Shown: piece by piece, positions 37,153 through 45,129 of the stretch | Numbering within the stretch: position 1 is the stretch's first letter | How the letters are laid out: the number at the start of each line of letters is the position of its first letter | Assembly: GCF_025398035.1 (NCBI RefSeq) | Contig: NZ_CP104558.1 | Coordinates: forward strand, 1,612,001 to 1,676,000 | Source: Rossellomorea vietnamensis | GTDB taxonomy: Bacteria > Bacillota > Bacilli > Bacillales > Bacillaceae_B | Direction: 5' to 3' | DNA length: 64,000 bases | Translations under genes and position numbers: made by a program | Notes under the pieces: generated by a model | Told to the model about the DNA's origin: nothing | Database searches by the model: none | Seen by the model: only the letters and a program-made list of their open reading frames with translations

Positions 37153-38484
37153 TTAATTTTGGGTCAGCCGCTCACCAAACTGAGGCAAATACTCTTTATG
37201 AACCTCAAGCATCTCGTCCAGCAGCTGCTTCGCTTTCACATCACTGGTCACCAACGGATTGATGGTCATGGCAAGCAATGCTTTTTCATAGGAACCGGTT
37301 ACGGATGCCTCTGCAGCCACCCGCTCAAAGGATTTGATCTGTTGCACAAGGCCACTGACCGACACAGGGAGTTCTCCGATTGCAATCGGCTCCGGTCCCG
37401 CTTTCGTCACAACGCAGTTCACTTCCACGGCAGAATCCCTTGGCAAATCACTGATTGCTCCATTATTTCGTACATTCAAAGTCTGGATATCCCCGCGATC
37501 GTTGTAAATGGACGATATGAGATTGCATGCTGCATCACTGTAATAAGCCCCTCCCCGCTCTTCAAGTTGCGGAGGCTTAACCGCTAAACTTTCATCCTTA
37601 TACAAATCAAACAGCTCTTCCTCCAACTGCTGGACGACCTCCGCACGAGTCGTACCGGTCTTGAATTCCTCCAGCTGCTTTTCTAAAATATCACCCGTTT
37701 TGTAGTAATAGCGGTGATATGGGCAAGGGATGACTCCCAGACTCCTGATGAATTCCGGTTCCCACGGCAGTGGAGCAATATTCCGCATACTCACCTGCCT
37801 GTCCGGATCACTCATGATGTCGAGTACTTCCTCCAATACAGATTCTCCGTCCAGCAGTACGTCCAGTCCGTAGACCATATGATTGAGTCCGGCAAATTCG
37901 ATAAGTACGCGTTCCACCTCGACACCGAGGAGTTTTGCAAGCGTCATTCTCGTATTGATGGGAAGATTGCAAACGCCCACGACCTTCGGATGCGAACCAT
38001 AGCGCAGCAACGCCTCAGTTACCATACCTGCAGGATTCGTAAAATTGATCAGCCAGGCATCAGGGCACAGTTCCTGCATTTCCTCTGAGATTTCCAAAAG
38101 AACAGGGATTGTCCTCATTCCCTTAAAAAGTCCCCCTGCCCCATTTGTCTCCTGGCCGATCATCCCGTATTTGATCGGCAGGCGCTCGTCCTGAATCCGG
38201 GCTTTCAGCTGTCCGACCCGCATCTGGGTCGTGACAAAGTCAGCTCCCTTCAACGCCTTTCTCCTCTCCAGTGTTAAATGGACTTCCATCGGGACTCCTG
38301 CCTTCTCCACCATTCGCTTCGCTAAATTCCCGACAATATTCAGCTTCTCTCTTCCCTCTTCAATATCCACAAGCCATAATTCACGAACCGGAAGCTCATC
38401 ATACCGCTTGATCAATCCTTCAACAAACTCGGGAGTATAGCTCGAGCCCCCGCCGATCGTCACAATCTTGATTCCTTTTTTCAT
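37153..38484 (-). CDS. GH4 family 6-phospho-beta-glycosidase
   Basis: A 443-residue NAD- and metal-dependent glycosidase of family GH4, which hydrolyses phosphorylated disaccharides brought in by a PTS. Seen: the nucleotide-binding start VTIGGGSSYTPE, NFTNPAGMVTEAL, GVCNLPIN (metal cysteine region), and FAGLNHM. LicH and ChbF are the nearest described relatives. It is last in the operon rpiR-EIIB-EIIC-small membrane protein-GH4. The natural substrate could be cellobiose-6-P, chitobiose-6-P or a wall-derived disaccharide; the neighbours favour amino sugars. Confidence 0.88.
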   Translation of the reverse strand: MKKGIKIVTIGGGSSYTPEFVEGLIKRYDELPVRELWLVDIEEGREKLNIVGNLAKRMVEKAGVPMEVHLTLERRKALKGADFVTTQMRVGQLKARIQDERLPIKYGMIGQETNGAGGLFKGMRTIPVLLEISEEMQELCPDAWLINFTNPAGMVTEALLRYGSHPKVVGVCNLPINTRMTLAKLLGVEVERVLIEFAGLNHMVYGLDVLLDGESVLEEVLDIMSDPDRQVSMRNIAPLPWEPEFIRSLGVIPCPYHRYYYKTGDILEKQLEEFKTGTTRAEVVQQLEEELFDLYKDESLAVKPPQLEERGGAYYSDAACNLISSIYNDRGDIQTLNVRNNGAISDLPRDSAVEVNCVVTKAGPEPIAIGELPVSVSGLVQQIKSFERVAAEASVTGSYEKALLAMTINPLVTSDVKAKQLLDEMLEVHKEYLPQFGERLTQN

Positions 38485-38499
38485 TGCAAGACCCTCCAG

Positions 38500-38790
38500 T
38501 TACCTGGCCACAAAAGCCAGAATGAAACTTATGACGAAACTGACCACGACTGCCAGTAGCATCCGCTTCTTTTTAACAGATGCATCTTCAACCGGTCCTT
38601 CAATTTTCAATAAAATGTATGAAAGACCGATGGAAGCTGAAATGCCCGTAGCCAAAAACATACTCCATTCTTTTGCGAGTCCCGTGCTCATCAACGGTTT
38701 AGAAAGAAGTAAAAGTCCAATAGATACAGAGATTAATAATACAAACACACTTTTAAAACCGATTCTCTTTGGGACAACGGTTTCTGTCAT
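38500..38790 (-). CDS. Small three-helix membrane protein inside the PTS operon
   Basis: A 96-residue protein with three hydrophobic segments (about 14-34, 43-62, 74-94) and the basic stretch VKKKRM. AAGGAG lies 8 nt before the ATG at 38790; a GTG and another ATG just upstream are less well spaced. It sits between the EIIC and GH4 genes, 15 nt before the latter. No family is recognised. Confidence 0.7.
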   Translation of the reverse strand: MTETVVPKRIGFKSVFVLLISVSIGLLLLSKPLMSTGLAKEWSMFLATGISASIGLSYILLKIEGPVEDASVKKKRMLLAVVVSFVISFILAFVAR

Positions 38791-38862
38791 GTCCATCACT
38801 CCTTATACTAGTAAAGAAGTGGGAATCCTAGGACTCCCACTTCTGATTGTTGATATAAAATC

Positions 38863-40143
38863 TTATGCCGCTTGTTGCTCGCTCTCTTCCATCTTCAGCA
38901 TTTTCTTGTCATACATTTTCAAGAATGGGAAGTAGATAGCGAATGAGATTCCGACATTGATCAGAACCATGACGATCGCTCTCCAGTCACCACCCGTTGC
39001 AAGGTACGCGCCGATCGGTGCAGGCAGTGTCCATGGCGGCATGATGTACGTTGGAGATACCAAACCGATAGTGGTGGCCACATACGAAAGAGTCGCTGTG
39101 ATCAAAGGTACCGTTATAAATGGGATGATCAAGATCGGGTTCAATACGATTGGAGCACCGAAAATGACAGGCTCATTGATATTGAAAAGACCCGGTACAA
39201 GACATGTTTTCCCTAGTGCTTTTAAATATTTTGAACGGGAGAAGAAGACCATCGCAAGGACCAATCCAAGCGTTGCTCCTGATCCACCGATCCAGATGAA
39301 CCATTGGTAGAACGTTTCCGGAGCGATATGCGGGATCGCTTGCCCGCTTGCAACCGCGTCAGCGTTGTTCACAAGGAATACTTCCCATAGTGGACGGGCC
39401 ACGGTTCCAACAACGGATACACCGTGAATCCCGAATGACCAGAAGAAATCGATCAGGAATACCGGAACCAATACTCCGAATATGCTGTCACCGGCAGTGA
39501 CCAGTGGAGCGACGGCAACACCGACCAACTTATGCAGATCGACCCCTGCTAAGACAGTAACGGATGATATCAATAAAATAACGATTGCTACAGGTATAAG
39601 TGCTTCAAAGCTTCGTGATACGGATGCCGGTACTTGCTCTGGCATTTTGATCGTGATGTTCTTTGTTTTACAGAAACGCAGGATTTCAACGGCCAGGATC
39701 GAGACAACCATGGAAACGAATAATCCCTGCCCACCGAGGTTGGTCATTGGAAGGACCCAGCCTTCTCCGTCCATTACTTTCGGTGTAATGGTCAATAGAA
39801 GTACTGCGACTGAGATCTGTGCGCCGGATAATGGATCCAGTTTATAGCTTTTCGAGAGATTGTATCCGATCCCGAAGGCCACATAGAGCGACATGATGAA
39901 CATGGTCAGACGGTACGGAATCAGGATCTCGACAATATTGTCTGCTGCCCACTGTTTGATGTCACCGAATATCCATGCATCAGGCAGTGGCGGAAACGCT
40001 AAGATCAGAAAGAATGAACCGACGATAATAAATGGCAGTGCTGAAATAACCCCATCCCGGATTGCTTGCAAATGCCTTTGTTCAGAGAGTCTGGCCATTG
40101 GACCTGACAAATTATTCTCCAGAAAGTTCACAAACGTTTGCAT
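38863..40143 (-). CDS. PTS lactose/cellobiose-family EIIC
   Basis: A 426-residue sugar-translocating permease of the Lac/Cel family (LicC/CelB type). Seen: FLENNLSGPMARLSEQRHLQAIRDG at the start, GSFFLILAFPPLP, LFNINEPVIFGAPIVLNPILIIPF (the substrate-site block of the family) and PAPIGAYLATGGDWRA. AGGGGG precedes the ATG. It works with the EIIB gene directly upstream in the operon and the EIIA gene on the divergent operon. The sugar is not fixed by sequence. Confidence 0.9.
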   Translation of the reverse strand: MQTFVNFLENNLSGPMARLSEQRHLQAIRDGVISALPFIIVGSFFLILAFPPLPDAWIFGDIKQWAADNIVEILIPYRLTMFIMSLYVAFGIGYNLSKSYKLDPLSGAQISVAVLLLTITPKVMDGEGWVLPMTNLGGQGLFVSMVVSILAVEILRFCKTKNITIKMPEQVPASVSRSFEALIPVAIVILLISSVTVLAGVDLHKLVGVAVAPLVTAGDSIFGVLVPVFLIDFFWSFGIHGVSVVGTVARPLWEVFLVNNADAVASGQAIPHIAPETFYQWFIWIGGSGATLGLVLAMVFFSRSKYLKALGKTCLVPGLFNINEPVIFGAPIVLNPILIIPFITVPLITATLSYVATTIGLVSPTYIMPPWTLPAPIGAYLATGGDWRAIVMVLINVGISFAIYFPFLKMYDKKMLKMEESEQQAA

Positions 40144-40170
40144 GTTACTACCCCCTTGTTTCCTATTTAA

Positions 40171-40476
40171 TTAGTTTGTTAATTCTTTTACTGTTTTCAG
40201 TAAAGTTGGCCCGCCCAGTGGCGTGTAAGCCTGTGGCGGAATCGGCCCGCATGGAACATTGGCCTCATCGGCGGCTTTCTTCACTTGATCAAATCGGTGT
40301 CTGATCTGAGGTGCTACCATACATACATCCCATCCCTTAGAGATTTCCTCGGATACTTCCCCTGTTCCGATTGCATGAACTTCCATTTCAATCCCCTCTT
40401 TTGTTCCCTCTTTCTTCAGGGCATTGACGACGATCGCACTGGACATCCCTCCAGAGCATACGAATAATACTTTCAT
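40171..40476 (-). CDS. PTS lactose/cellobiose-family EIIB
   Basis: A 101-residue phosphocarrier with the phosphocysteine loop at its start (VCSGGMSSA, Cys7) and the family features AIGTGE and VAPQIRHRFD. It takes phosphate from EIIA and passes it to the sugar entering through EIIC. GGAGGAGG precedes the ATG. It lies 2 nt after the RpiR regulator stop and 27 nt before EIIC. Confidence 0.92.
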   Translation of the reverse strand: MKVLFVCSGGMSSAIVVNALKKEGTKEGIEMEVHAIGTGEVSEEISKGWDVCMVAPQIRHRFDQVKKAADEANVPCGPIPPQAYTPLGGPTLLKTVKELTN

Positions 40477-40478
40477 CC

Positions 40479-41345
40479 CTATTCCTCCTCCTCTTTCATT
40501 CGCTGGACCACTTCATGTGTATGAATAATTTGCTCGTAAACGCCATGTCCCTTTTTCATGCATAATGCCACGAATAAAGCGTCGATCACGACGAGTTGAG
40601 CAATTCTTGCCGTCATGGTACCGATTCGGATATTATGTTCCTCCTCTGAAATTGTCAGTACGATATCGGCGAGCTTTCTTGCCGGTGATTTACCGTGCTG
40701 TGTCAACAGGACGATGGTGGCTCCCTTTTCCTCTGCGACATTCATCAGCTTCAGGATTTCCTTCGTCTGACCGGATGTTGAGACGACGAAGAGAACGTCC
40801 CTTTCCGTTAAGTTCGCAGCCATCATCATCTGGATATGAATATCACTTGCCTGAAACGCCAGGTAGTTCAATCTCAACAGCTTCTGGGTGAAATCTTCCG
40901 CTACCACAGCTGAACCGCCCACTCCATACAGGTATACTCTTTCGGCTTCATGAAACGCATTCACCGCCCTACCGAGTTCATCGATGGAAAAAAGCTTTTC
41001 CGTGTTCTTGATGGCTTGATAGGTATTGACCAATACTTTATTGAAGACGGTTTCAAGATTATCTTCAAAAGAGAGGAGCGTATTTATGTCATGACTCTTC
41101 GTTTCTTCGATGTTCGTACTTTTCGCGAGCTCGATTTTCAAGCCGCTGAAACTGTTGATTCCGATCCGTTTGCAGAATCGGATGATGGCGGCTTCACTGC
41201 TGCCGCATGATTGTGATAGTTGCTTTGTGGTCATCTCCATCACTTTCTCAGGAAATTCGAGCACATATTGAGCAACCGCTATTTCAGAGGGTGTAAAGCT
41301 CTCCATCTGACTTTTGATGTGTTTTAAAACCTGGAATTCTGTCAT
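40479..41345 (-). CDS. RpiR/MurR-family transcriptional regulator
   Basis: A 288-residue regulator: N-terminal RpiR helix-turn-helix (TTKQLSQSCGSSEAAIIRFCKRIG, about 45-68) and C-terminal SIS domain that senses a phosphosugar (VYLYGVGGSAVVAEDF, VVSTSGQTKEILKLM). ATG 41345 has GGAGG just upstream; the longer frame would begin at TTG. It heads the minus-strand operon and is divergent from EIIA-mupG-kinase-anmK. The neighbours suggest it senses MurNAc-6-P or a related sugar phosphate. Confidence 0.87.
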   Translation of the reverse strand: MTEFQVLKHIKSQMESFTPSEIAVAQYVLEFPEKVMEMTTKQLSQSCGSSEAAIIRFCKRIGINSFSGLKIELAKSTNIEETKSHDINTLLSFEDNLETVFNKVLVNTYQAIKNTEKLFSIDELGRAVNAFHEAERVYLYGVGGSAVVAEDFTQKLLRLNYLAFQASDIHIQMMMAANLTERDVLFVVSTSGQTKEILKLMNVAEEKGATIVLLTQHGKSPARKLADIVLTISEEEHNIRIGTMTARIAQLVVIDALFVALCMKKGHGVYEQIIHTHEVVQRMKEEEE

Positions 41346-41371
41346 GGTCACCTCCAAAAAAATGATTGTCT

Positions 41372-41385
41372 TGAAAAGGCTTTCA
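41372..41385. promoter_or_regulatory. cre-like CcpA site
   Basis: TGAAAAGGCTTTCA is an almost perfect dyad differing from the cre consensus mainly in the central C. It lies just downstream of the predicted start point of the rpiR-PTS operon, a usual place for CcpA roadblock repression. Confidence 0.45.
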
Positions 41386-41395
41386 GTTTAATATG

Positions 41396-41425
41396 ATTAT
41401 ATGCGATAATGAAATTAAATTTCAA
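41396..41425 (-). promoter_or_regulatory. Promoter of rpiR-PTS operon with GAAAT-N3-ATTTC operator
   Basis: On the minus strand TTGAAA (41425-41420) and TATAAT (41401-41396) are 18 nt apart, a good sigma-A promoter. The perfect 15-bp dyad TGAAATTAAATTTCA (41410-41424) covers the -35. Its core GAAAT-N3-ATTTC recurs upstream of yngK. Being in the middle of the divergent region, it could control both operons. Confidence 0.65.
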
Positions 41426-41505
41426 TATTATTTTAAAATATTTAAACTTTTATTTTACAAAATTAGTAGAAAAGAGTTCTAAAAAGGCCTAGGGAGGAAT
41501 ACACG

Positions 41506-41844
41506 ATGGCAGAGATCCGCAACGTGGAAATGGAAATATTCGAGATCATATCAAACGGTGGGAATGCGAAGAGTACGGCTTATGAAGCCCTCGCTAAAGC
41601 ACATGAGGGGAAATTCGATGAGGCGGAAGAGATGATAAAGACCGCCCATGAGGAACTGAATAAAGCCCATAAAACCCAAACAAGCCTGATACAGGCCGAA
41701 ATCAACGGGGAAGAATTTGAAAAATCACTTCTTATGATTCATGCGCAGGATCACTTGATGACGTCAATCAGTGAAATCTCATTGATTGAACAAATGATTC
41801 CTATGTTAAAGAGAATCCATGCACTCGAAAACCAATCTAATTAA
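41506..41844 (+). CDS. PTS lactose/cellobiose-family EIIA
   Basis: A 112-residue helical phosphocarrier. The phosphorylated histidine lies in LLMIHAQDHLM (about residue 80), and ISNGGNAKSTAYEALAKA matches the family N-terminus. GGGAGG precedes the ATG. It opens the plus-strand operon that continues into mupG, so PTS uptake and MupG hydrolysis are directly linked in transcription. Confidence 0.92.
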   Translation: MAEIRNVEMEIFEIISNGGNAKSTAYEALAKAHEGKFDEAEEMIKTAHEELNKAHKTQTSLIQAEINGEEFEKSLLMIHAQDHLMTSISEISLIEQMIPMLKRIHALENQSN

Positions 41845-41856
41845 GGAGGAGTCACG

Positions 41857-42954
41857 ATGAGTAAAAGACTGGGTGTTTCAATCTATCCGAATCATTCTAC
41901 AACTGAAAAAGATAAAGAGTATTTGGCCCTTGCAGCTTCTTACGGATTCCAGCGTGTGTTTACCTGCTTATTATCCGTTGAAGGGGACAAGGAAGGCATC
42001 ATTGCGAACTTCAAAGAAACGATCAAGTTTGCCCGTGAGAAAAATATGGAAGTCATAGCCGACATCAGTCCCCGTATTTTCAAAGAGCTCGATATTTCTT
42101 ACGATGACCTATCCTTTTTTGCCGACCTGGGTGCCCATGGTATCCGCCTTGATCTCGGATATACCGGTCATGAGGAATCCATGATGTCGTACAACCCTTA
42201 TGATTTGAAAATCGAATTGAACATGAGCAATGCCACGAAATACATCGATAACATCATGACGTATCAGCCCAATAAGGACCAATTATTAGGATGCCATAAT
42301 TTCTATCCGCACCGTTACTCCGGCTTATCTTATCCTTTCTTTATCGACTGCAGCCAGAAGTTCAAAGACTTCGGCATGAGGACGGCAGCCTTTGTGTCTT
42401 CCGCGGATGCCACATTCGGTCCATGGCCCGTCACAGAAGGATTGCCTACACTGGAGATGCACCGTTCCCTTCCTATTGATGTGCAGGCGAAGCATCTGTT
42501 TGCCACTGGATTGATCGACGATGTCATCATCAGTAATGCGTATGCATCGGAACGTGAAATGCAGCTGCTCAGTGAGCTGAATACATCGAAGCTCACTTTC
42601 ACCGTCGAAACCCATGAAACGACTACGGACCTGGAGAAAACGATCATCTTTGAAGAACCCCATTTTTACCGTGGAGATGTATCGGATTATATGATTCGTT
42701 CCACTCAAAGCCGCGTCAAATACAGAGGAAGAGAATTTGCGCCCCATAATAACGTCAACATCAAGCGTGGGGACATCATCATTGAAAACGACCTGTATGC
42801 CCAATACGCGGGAGAACTTCAGATTGCCCTCAAGGATATGGAGAACTCCGGTAAGACGAACGTGGTGGGAAGGATCCGTGAAGAAGAAATCTTCCTGTTG
42901 GATTATTTGAAACCTTGGGGCAAATTTGCCTTCAAGCCTTGTGAGAAGGTTTAA
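41857..42954 (+). CDS. mupG: 6-phospho-N-acetylmuramidase, MupG family (DUF871)
   Basis: A 365-residue protein of the DUF871 family (GH170). Staphylococcal MupG cuts the MurNAc-6-P-GlcNAc disaccharide that enters by PTS. Visible blocks: LGVSIYPNHST at the start, GIRLDLG, LLGCHNFYPHRYSGLS, the segment FGPWPVTEGLPTLEMHR, and a C-terminal domain with VNIKRGDIIIENDLYAQYAGELQ. AAGGAGGAG precedes the ATG, 12 nt after the EIIA stop. It strongly suggests the PTS here carries a muramyl disaccharide or feeds the same pool. Confidence 0.88.
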   Translation: MSKRLGVSIYPNHSTTEKDKEYLALAASYGFQRVFTCLLSVEGDKEGIIANFKETIKFAREKNMEVIADISPRIFKELDISYDDLSFFADLGAHGIRLDLGYTGHEESMMSYNPYDLKIELNMSNATKYIDNIMTYQPNKDQLLGCHNFYPHRYSGLSYPFFIDCSQKFKDFGMRTAAFVSSADATFGPWPVTEGLPTLEMHRSLPIDVQAKHLFATGLIDDVIISNAYASEREMQLLSELNTSKLTFTVETHETTTDLEKTIIFEEPHFYRGDVSDYMIRSTQSRVKYRGREFAPHNNVNIKRGDIIIENDLYAQYAGELQIALKDMENSGKTNVVGRIREEEIFLLDYLKPWGKFAFKPCEKV

Positions 42955-42957
42955 GAG

Positions 42958-43872
42958 ATGACTAGAATAATAGGAATCGATGCAGGCGGAACGAAGGTTC
43001 AAGGACTTGTCATGGATGTGGAGAAAAATATCCTTTTCCAAAGTTTATCCGGACACGGGAACCCGTCCGTCTCATATGAGGAAGCATTGCAGAACCTTTC
43101 CTCAGTCGTTAAACAATGCCTGGACCATACTGCTTCAGATGGTGCCACCCACATTGTCATCGGAATGGCAGGTGGAGGGTCGGGAAACCTCTCCCACCGA
43201 ATTCAGTCAGAATTGAGCAGGATGACTTCCCTTCCTATCATTCTGATAAACGATGCGACACTTGCCTATTTCAGCTTGATCGGTAACCGGAATGGTGTGA
43301 TGACGATCGCGGGCACGGGATCGATTTGTTATGGCAGGAACGGGAAACGGGAAGGAACGACCGGTGGCTGGGGGCATCTTCTTGGAGATGAAGGCAGTGC
43401 GTATCACCTAGCCATCGAAGCTTGTAAAAAGATCGCCGGGGAAATCGATTTCGGCATACCGCTCTCTCCCCTCTCCTTGAGCCTGATGAAGGAAATCGGC
43501 ACCTCTGATGCCAAAGGGTTGAAAGGATTTATCTATTCTTCTTCAAAAGGGGACATCGCCCGGCTTGGGAAAGTGATTCACAAGGAAGCAGAGGCAGGGG
43601 ATGAAACGGCCCTTACCTTATTGAAAACCGCCGGCAATCAGCTTGCCGCACAGACCATCGCATTGATCGAGACGTTACAGATTGAAACAAAGCCGGTCAT
43701 AGCGTTGAAAGGCAGTGTCCTTGAACACAATCCCGTGGTTCAATCCACGTTTAAAGAGACGATTTCAAAAGTGTTTATGGATTCGATTTTCATCGTTGAT
43801 TCTACGTCACCCGCTACAGGCGCAGTGGATATAGTTGAAGCAATCCGGAAAGGAAGGTTGTCATATGAGTAA
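42958..43872 (+). CDS. BadF-type N-acetylhexosamine kinase (MurK/GlcNAc-kinase-like)
   Basis: A 304-residue ASKHA-fold kinase of the BadF/BadG family. ATP-binding blocks: IGIDAGGTKVQGLV at the start, NDATLAYFSL, IAGTGSICYGRNG, GGWGHLLGDEGSAYHLA, and LKGSVLEHNPVV late. Relatives phosphorylate GlcNAc and/or MurNAc released inside the cell. It starts 3 nt after the mupG stop and overlaps anmK by 8 nt. With MupG releasing a free amino sugar (GlcNAc), this kinase is the natural next step. Confidence 0.87.
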   Translation: MTRIIGIDAGGTKVQGLVMDVEKNILFQSLSGHGNPSVSYEEALQNLSSVVKQCLDHTASDGATHIVIGMAGGGSGNLSHRIQSELSRMTSLPIILINDATLAYFSLIGNRNGVMTIAGTGSICYGRNGKREGTTGGWGHLLGDEGSAYHLAIEACKKIAGEIDFGIPLSPLSLSLMKEIGTSDAKGLKGFIYSSSKGDIARLGKVIHKEAEAGDETALTLLKTAGNQLAAQTIALIETLQIETKPVIALKGSVLEHNPVVQSTFKETISKVFMDSIFIVDSTSPATGAVDIVEAIRKGRLSYE

Positions 43873-45031
43873 ACGATTAGCAGTCGGACTGATGTCCGGT
43901 ACCTCCGTGGACGGAGTGGATGCCGCCCTAGTTTCCATTGAAGGATCCGGGACGAATACAGTGGTGGAGCTTGTACACTATTCGTCGGCCCCCTTCCCTC
44001 CCCAGGTGAAAAAGAAAATCTTTGATGTCATGAGTCCCGAGCATTCCTCCACCCCTCTTTTATCCAGCCTGCATTTTGAGCTTGGTGACGTATACGCCGA
44101 TGCCGTAGAGAAAGTATGTACGGAGGCGGGCGTCTCTGTTGATGAGCTTGGCTTTATCGGTTCCCATGGACAAACGGTCTATCACCAGCCCTTTCATACG
44201 GAAGACTCGGTTGCTTCCACTCTTCAAATCGGAGAACCGAGCGTGATTGCCTACAGGACCAACACACAGGTGGTGTCCAACTTCCGTTCCATGGATATGG
44301 CTGCAGGGGGAGAAGGGGCGCCCCTTGTCCCTTATACAGAGTTCCTTCTCTACCGGAAAAAGGATGGGGGCAGGCTTCTCCAGAATATCGGGGGAATCGG
44401 GAATGTGACCGTCCTTCCGAAGGACTGCTCCCTTGAAGAGGTGTTTGCTTTTGACACAGGTCCCGGGAATATGGTGATCGATGGACTGTGCGAAAAGTTA
44501 TTCGGTTTGTCTTTTGACGAGGATGGATCGATTGCCGCCAGGGGAACGATTCACCCTGAAGCAGCAGGGAAATGGATGGAGTGGGAGAAGGATTTCTTTC
44601 AGAAAGCGCCTCCTAAGTCCACCGGCCGGGAACTGTTTGGTGAGGTGTTCGTGAACCGGATCCTGGATGAATATAGTCATCTTGTGAAAGAAGATCTGAT
44701 TGCCACGGCCACCTACTTTACCGCCCTATCCATTTCGGATGCTTATAAAACATTCGTCTTCCCTCTGCATCCGATCAACGAGGTCATCATCGGCGGCGGG
44801 GGAAGCTATAACCGGATGCTTCTCCAAATGATGAGGGAGCTTCTCCCTGAAGTGACAATCCTCATCCAGGAAGATATCGGATACTCCTCCGATGCCAAGG
44901 AAGCGATTGCCTTTGCACTACTAGCCAACGAAACCCTGCACGGCAATCCAGGCAACGTCCCTGGGGCAACCGGAGCGAAAAAGCCCGTCATCCTCGGGTC
45001 GATCACACCAAGCCCCACCATCACAACATAA
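43865..45031 (+). CDS. anmK: Anhydro-N-acetylmuramic acid kinase
   Basis: A 388-residue AnmK, which opens the 1,6-anhydro ring of anhydroMurNAc while phosphorylating it to MurNAc-6-P. The start GLMSGTSVDGVDAALV is diagnostic; also GSHGQTVYH, NIGGIGNVTVLP, FDTGPGNMVIDG and GGGGSYNRMLLQMM. The ATG at 43865 (AAGGAAGG upstream) overlaps the kinase stop; the longer frame would begin inside the kinase gene. It ends the plus operon. No murQ etherase is present in the window, although MurNAc-6-P would need one. Confidence 0.95.
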   Translation: MSKRLAVGLMSGTSVDGVDAALVSIEGSGTNTVVELVHYSSAPFPPQVKKKIFDVMSPEHSSTPLLSSLHFELGDVYADAVEKVCTEAGVSVDELGFIGSHGQTVYHQPFHTEDSVASTLQIGEPSVIAYRTNTQVVSNFRSMDMAAGGEGAPLVPYTEFLLYRKKDGGRLLQNIGGIGNVTVLPKDCSLEEVFAFDTGPGNMVIDGLCEKLFGLSFDEDGSIAARGTIHPEAAGKWMEWEKDFFQKAPPKSTGRELFGEVFVNRILDEYSHLVKEDLIATATYFTALSISDAYKTFVFPLHPINEVIIGGGGSYNRMLLQMMRELLPEVTILIQEDIGYSSDAKEAIAFALLANETLHGNPGNVPGATGAKKPVILGSITPSPTITT

Positions 45032-45039
45032 TCTATCAG

Positions 45040-45052
45040 GAGGGACGGACCT
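45040..45052. repeat. GAGGGACGGACCT repeat, plus orientation, between anmK and glcD
   Basis: A single copy 8 nt after the anmK stop codon. Confidence 0.8.
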
Positions 45053-45129
45053 TGACCCCAGTCGGGTGCCGTCTCTCTACTCATTTTAGTCACCGTTTTG
45101 AAAACTCGATAATAAAGGTGGAAACCAGT

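Noticed and set aside
45052-45129. N-terminal extension of glcD
   Set aside because: The extra 26 codons overlap repeat DNA and are not part of the family N-terminus; the ribosome site favours 45130.
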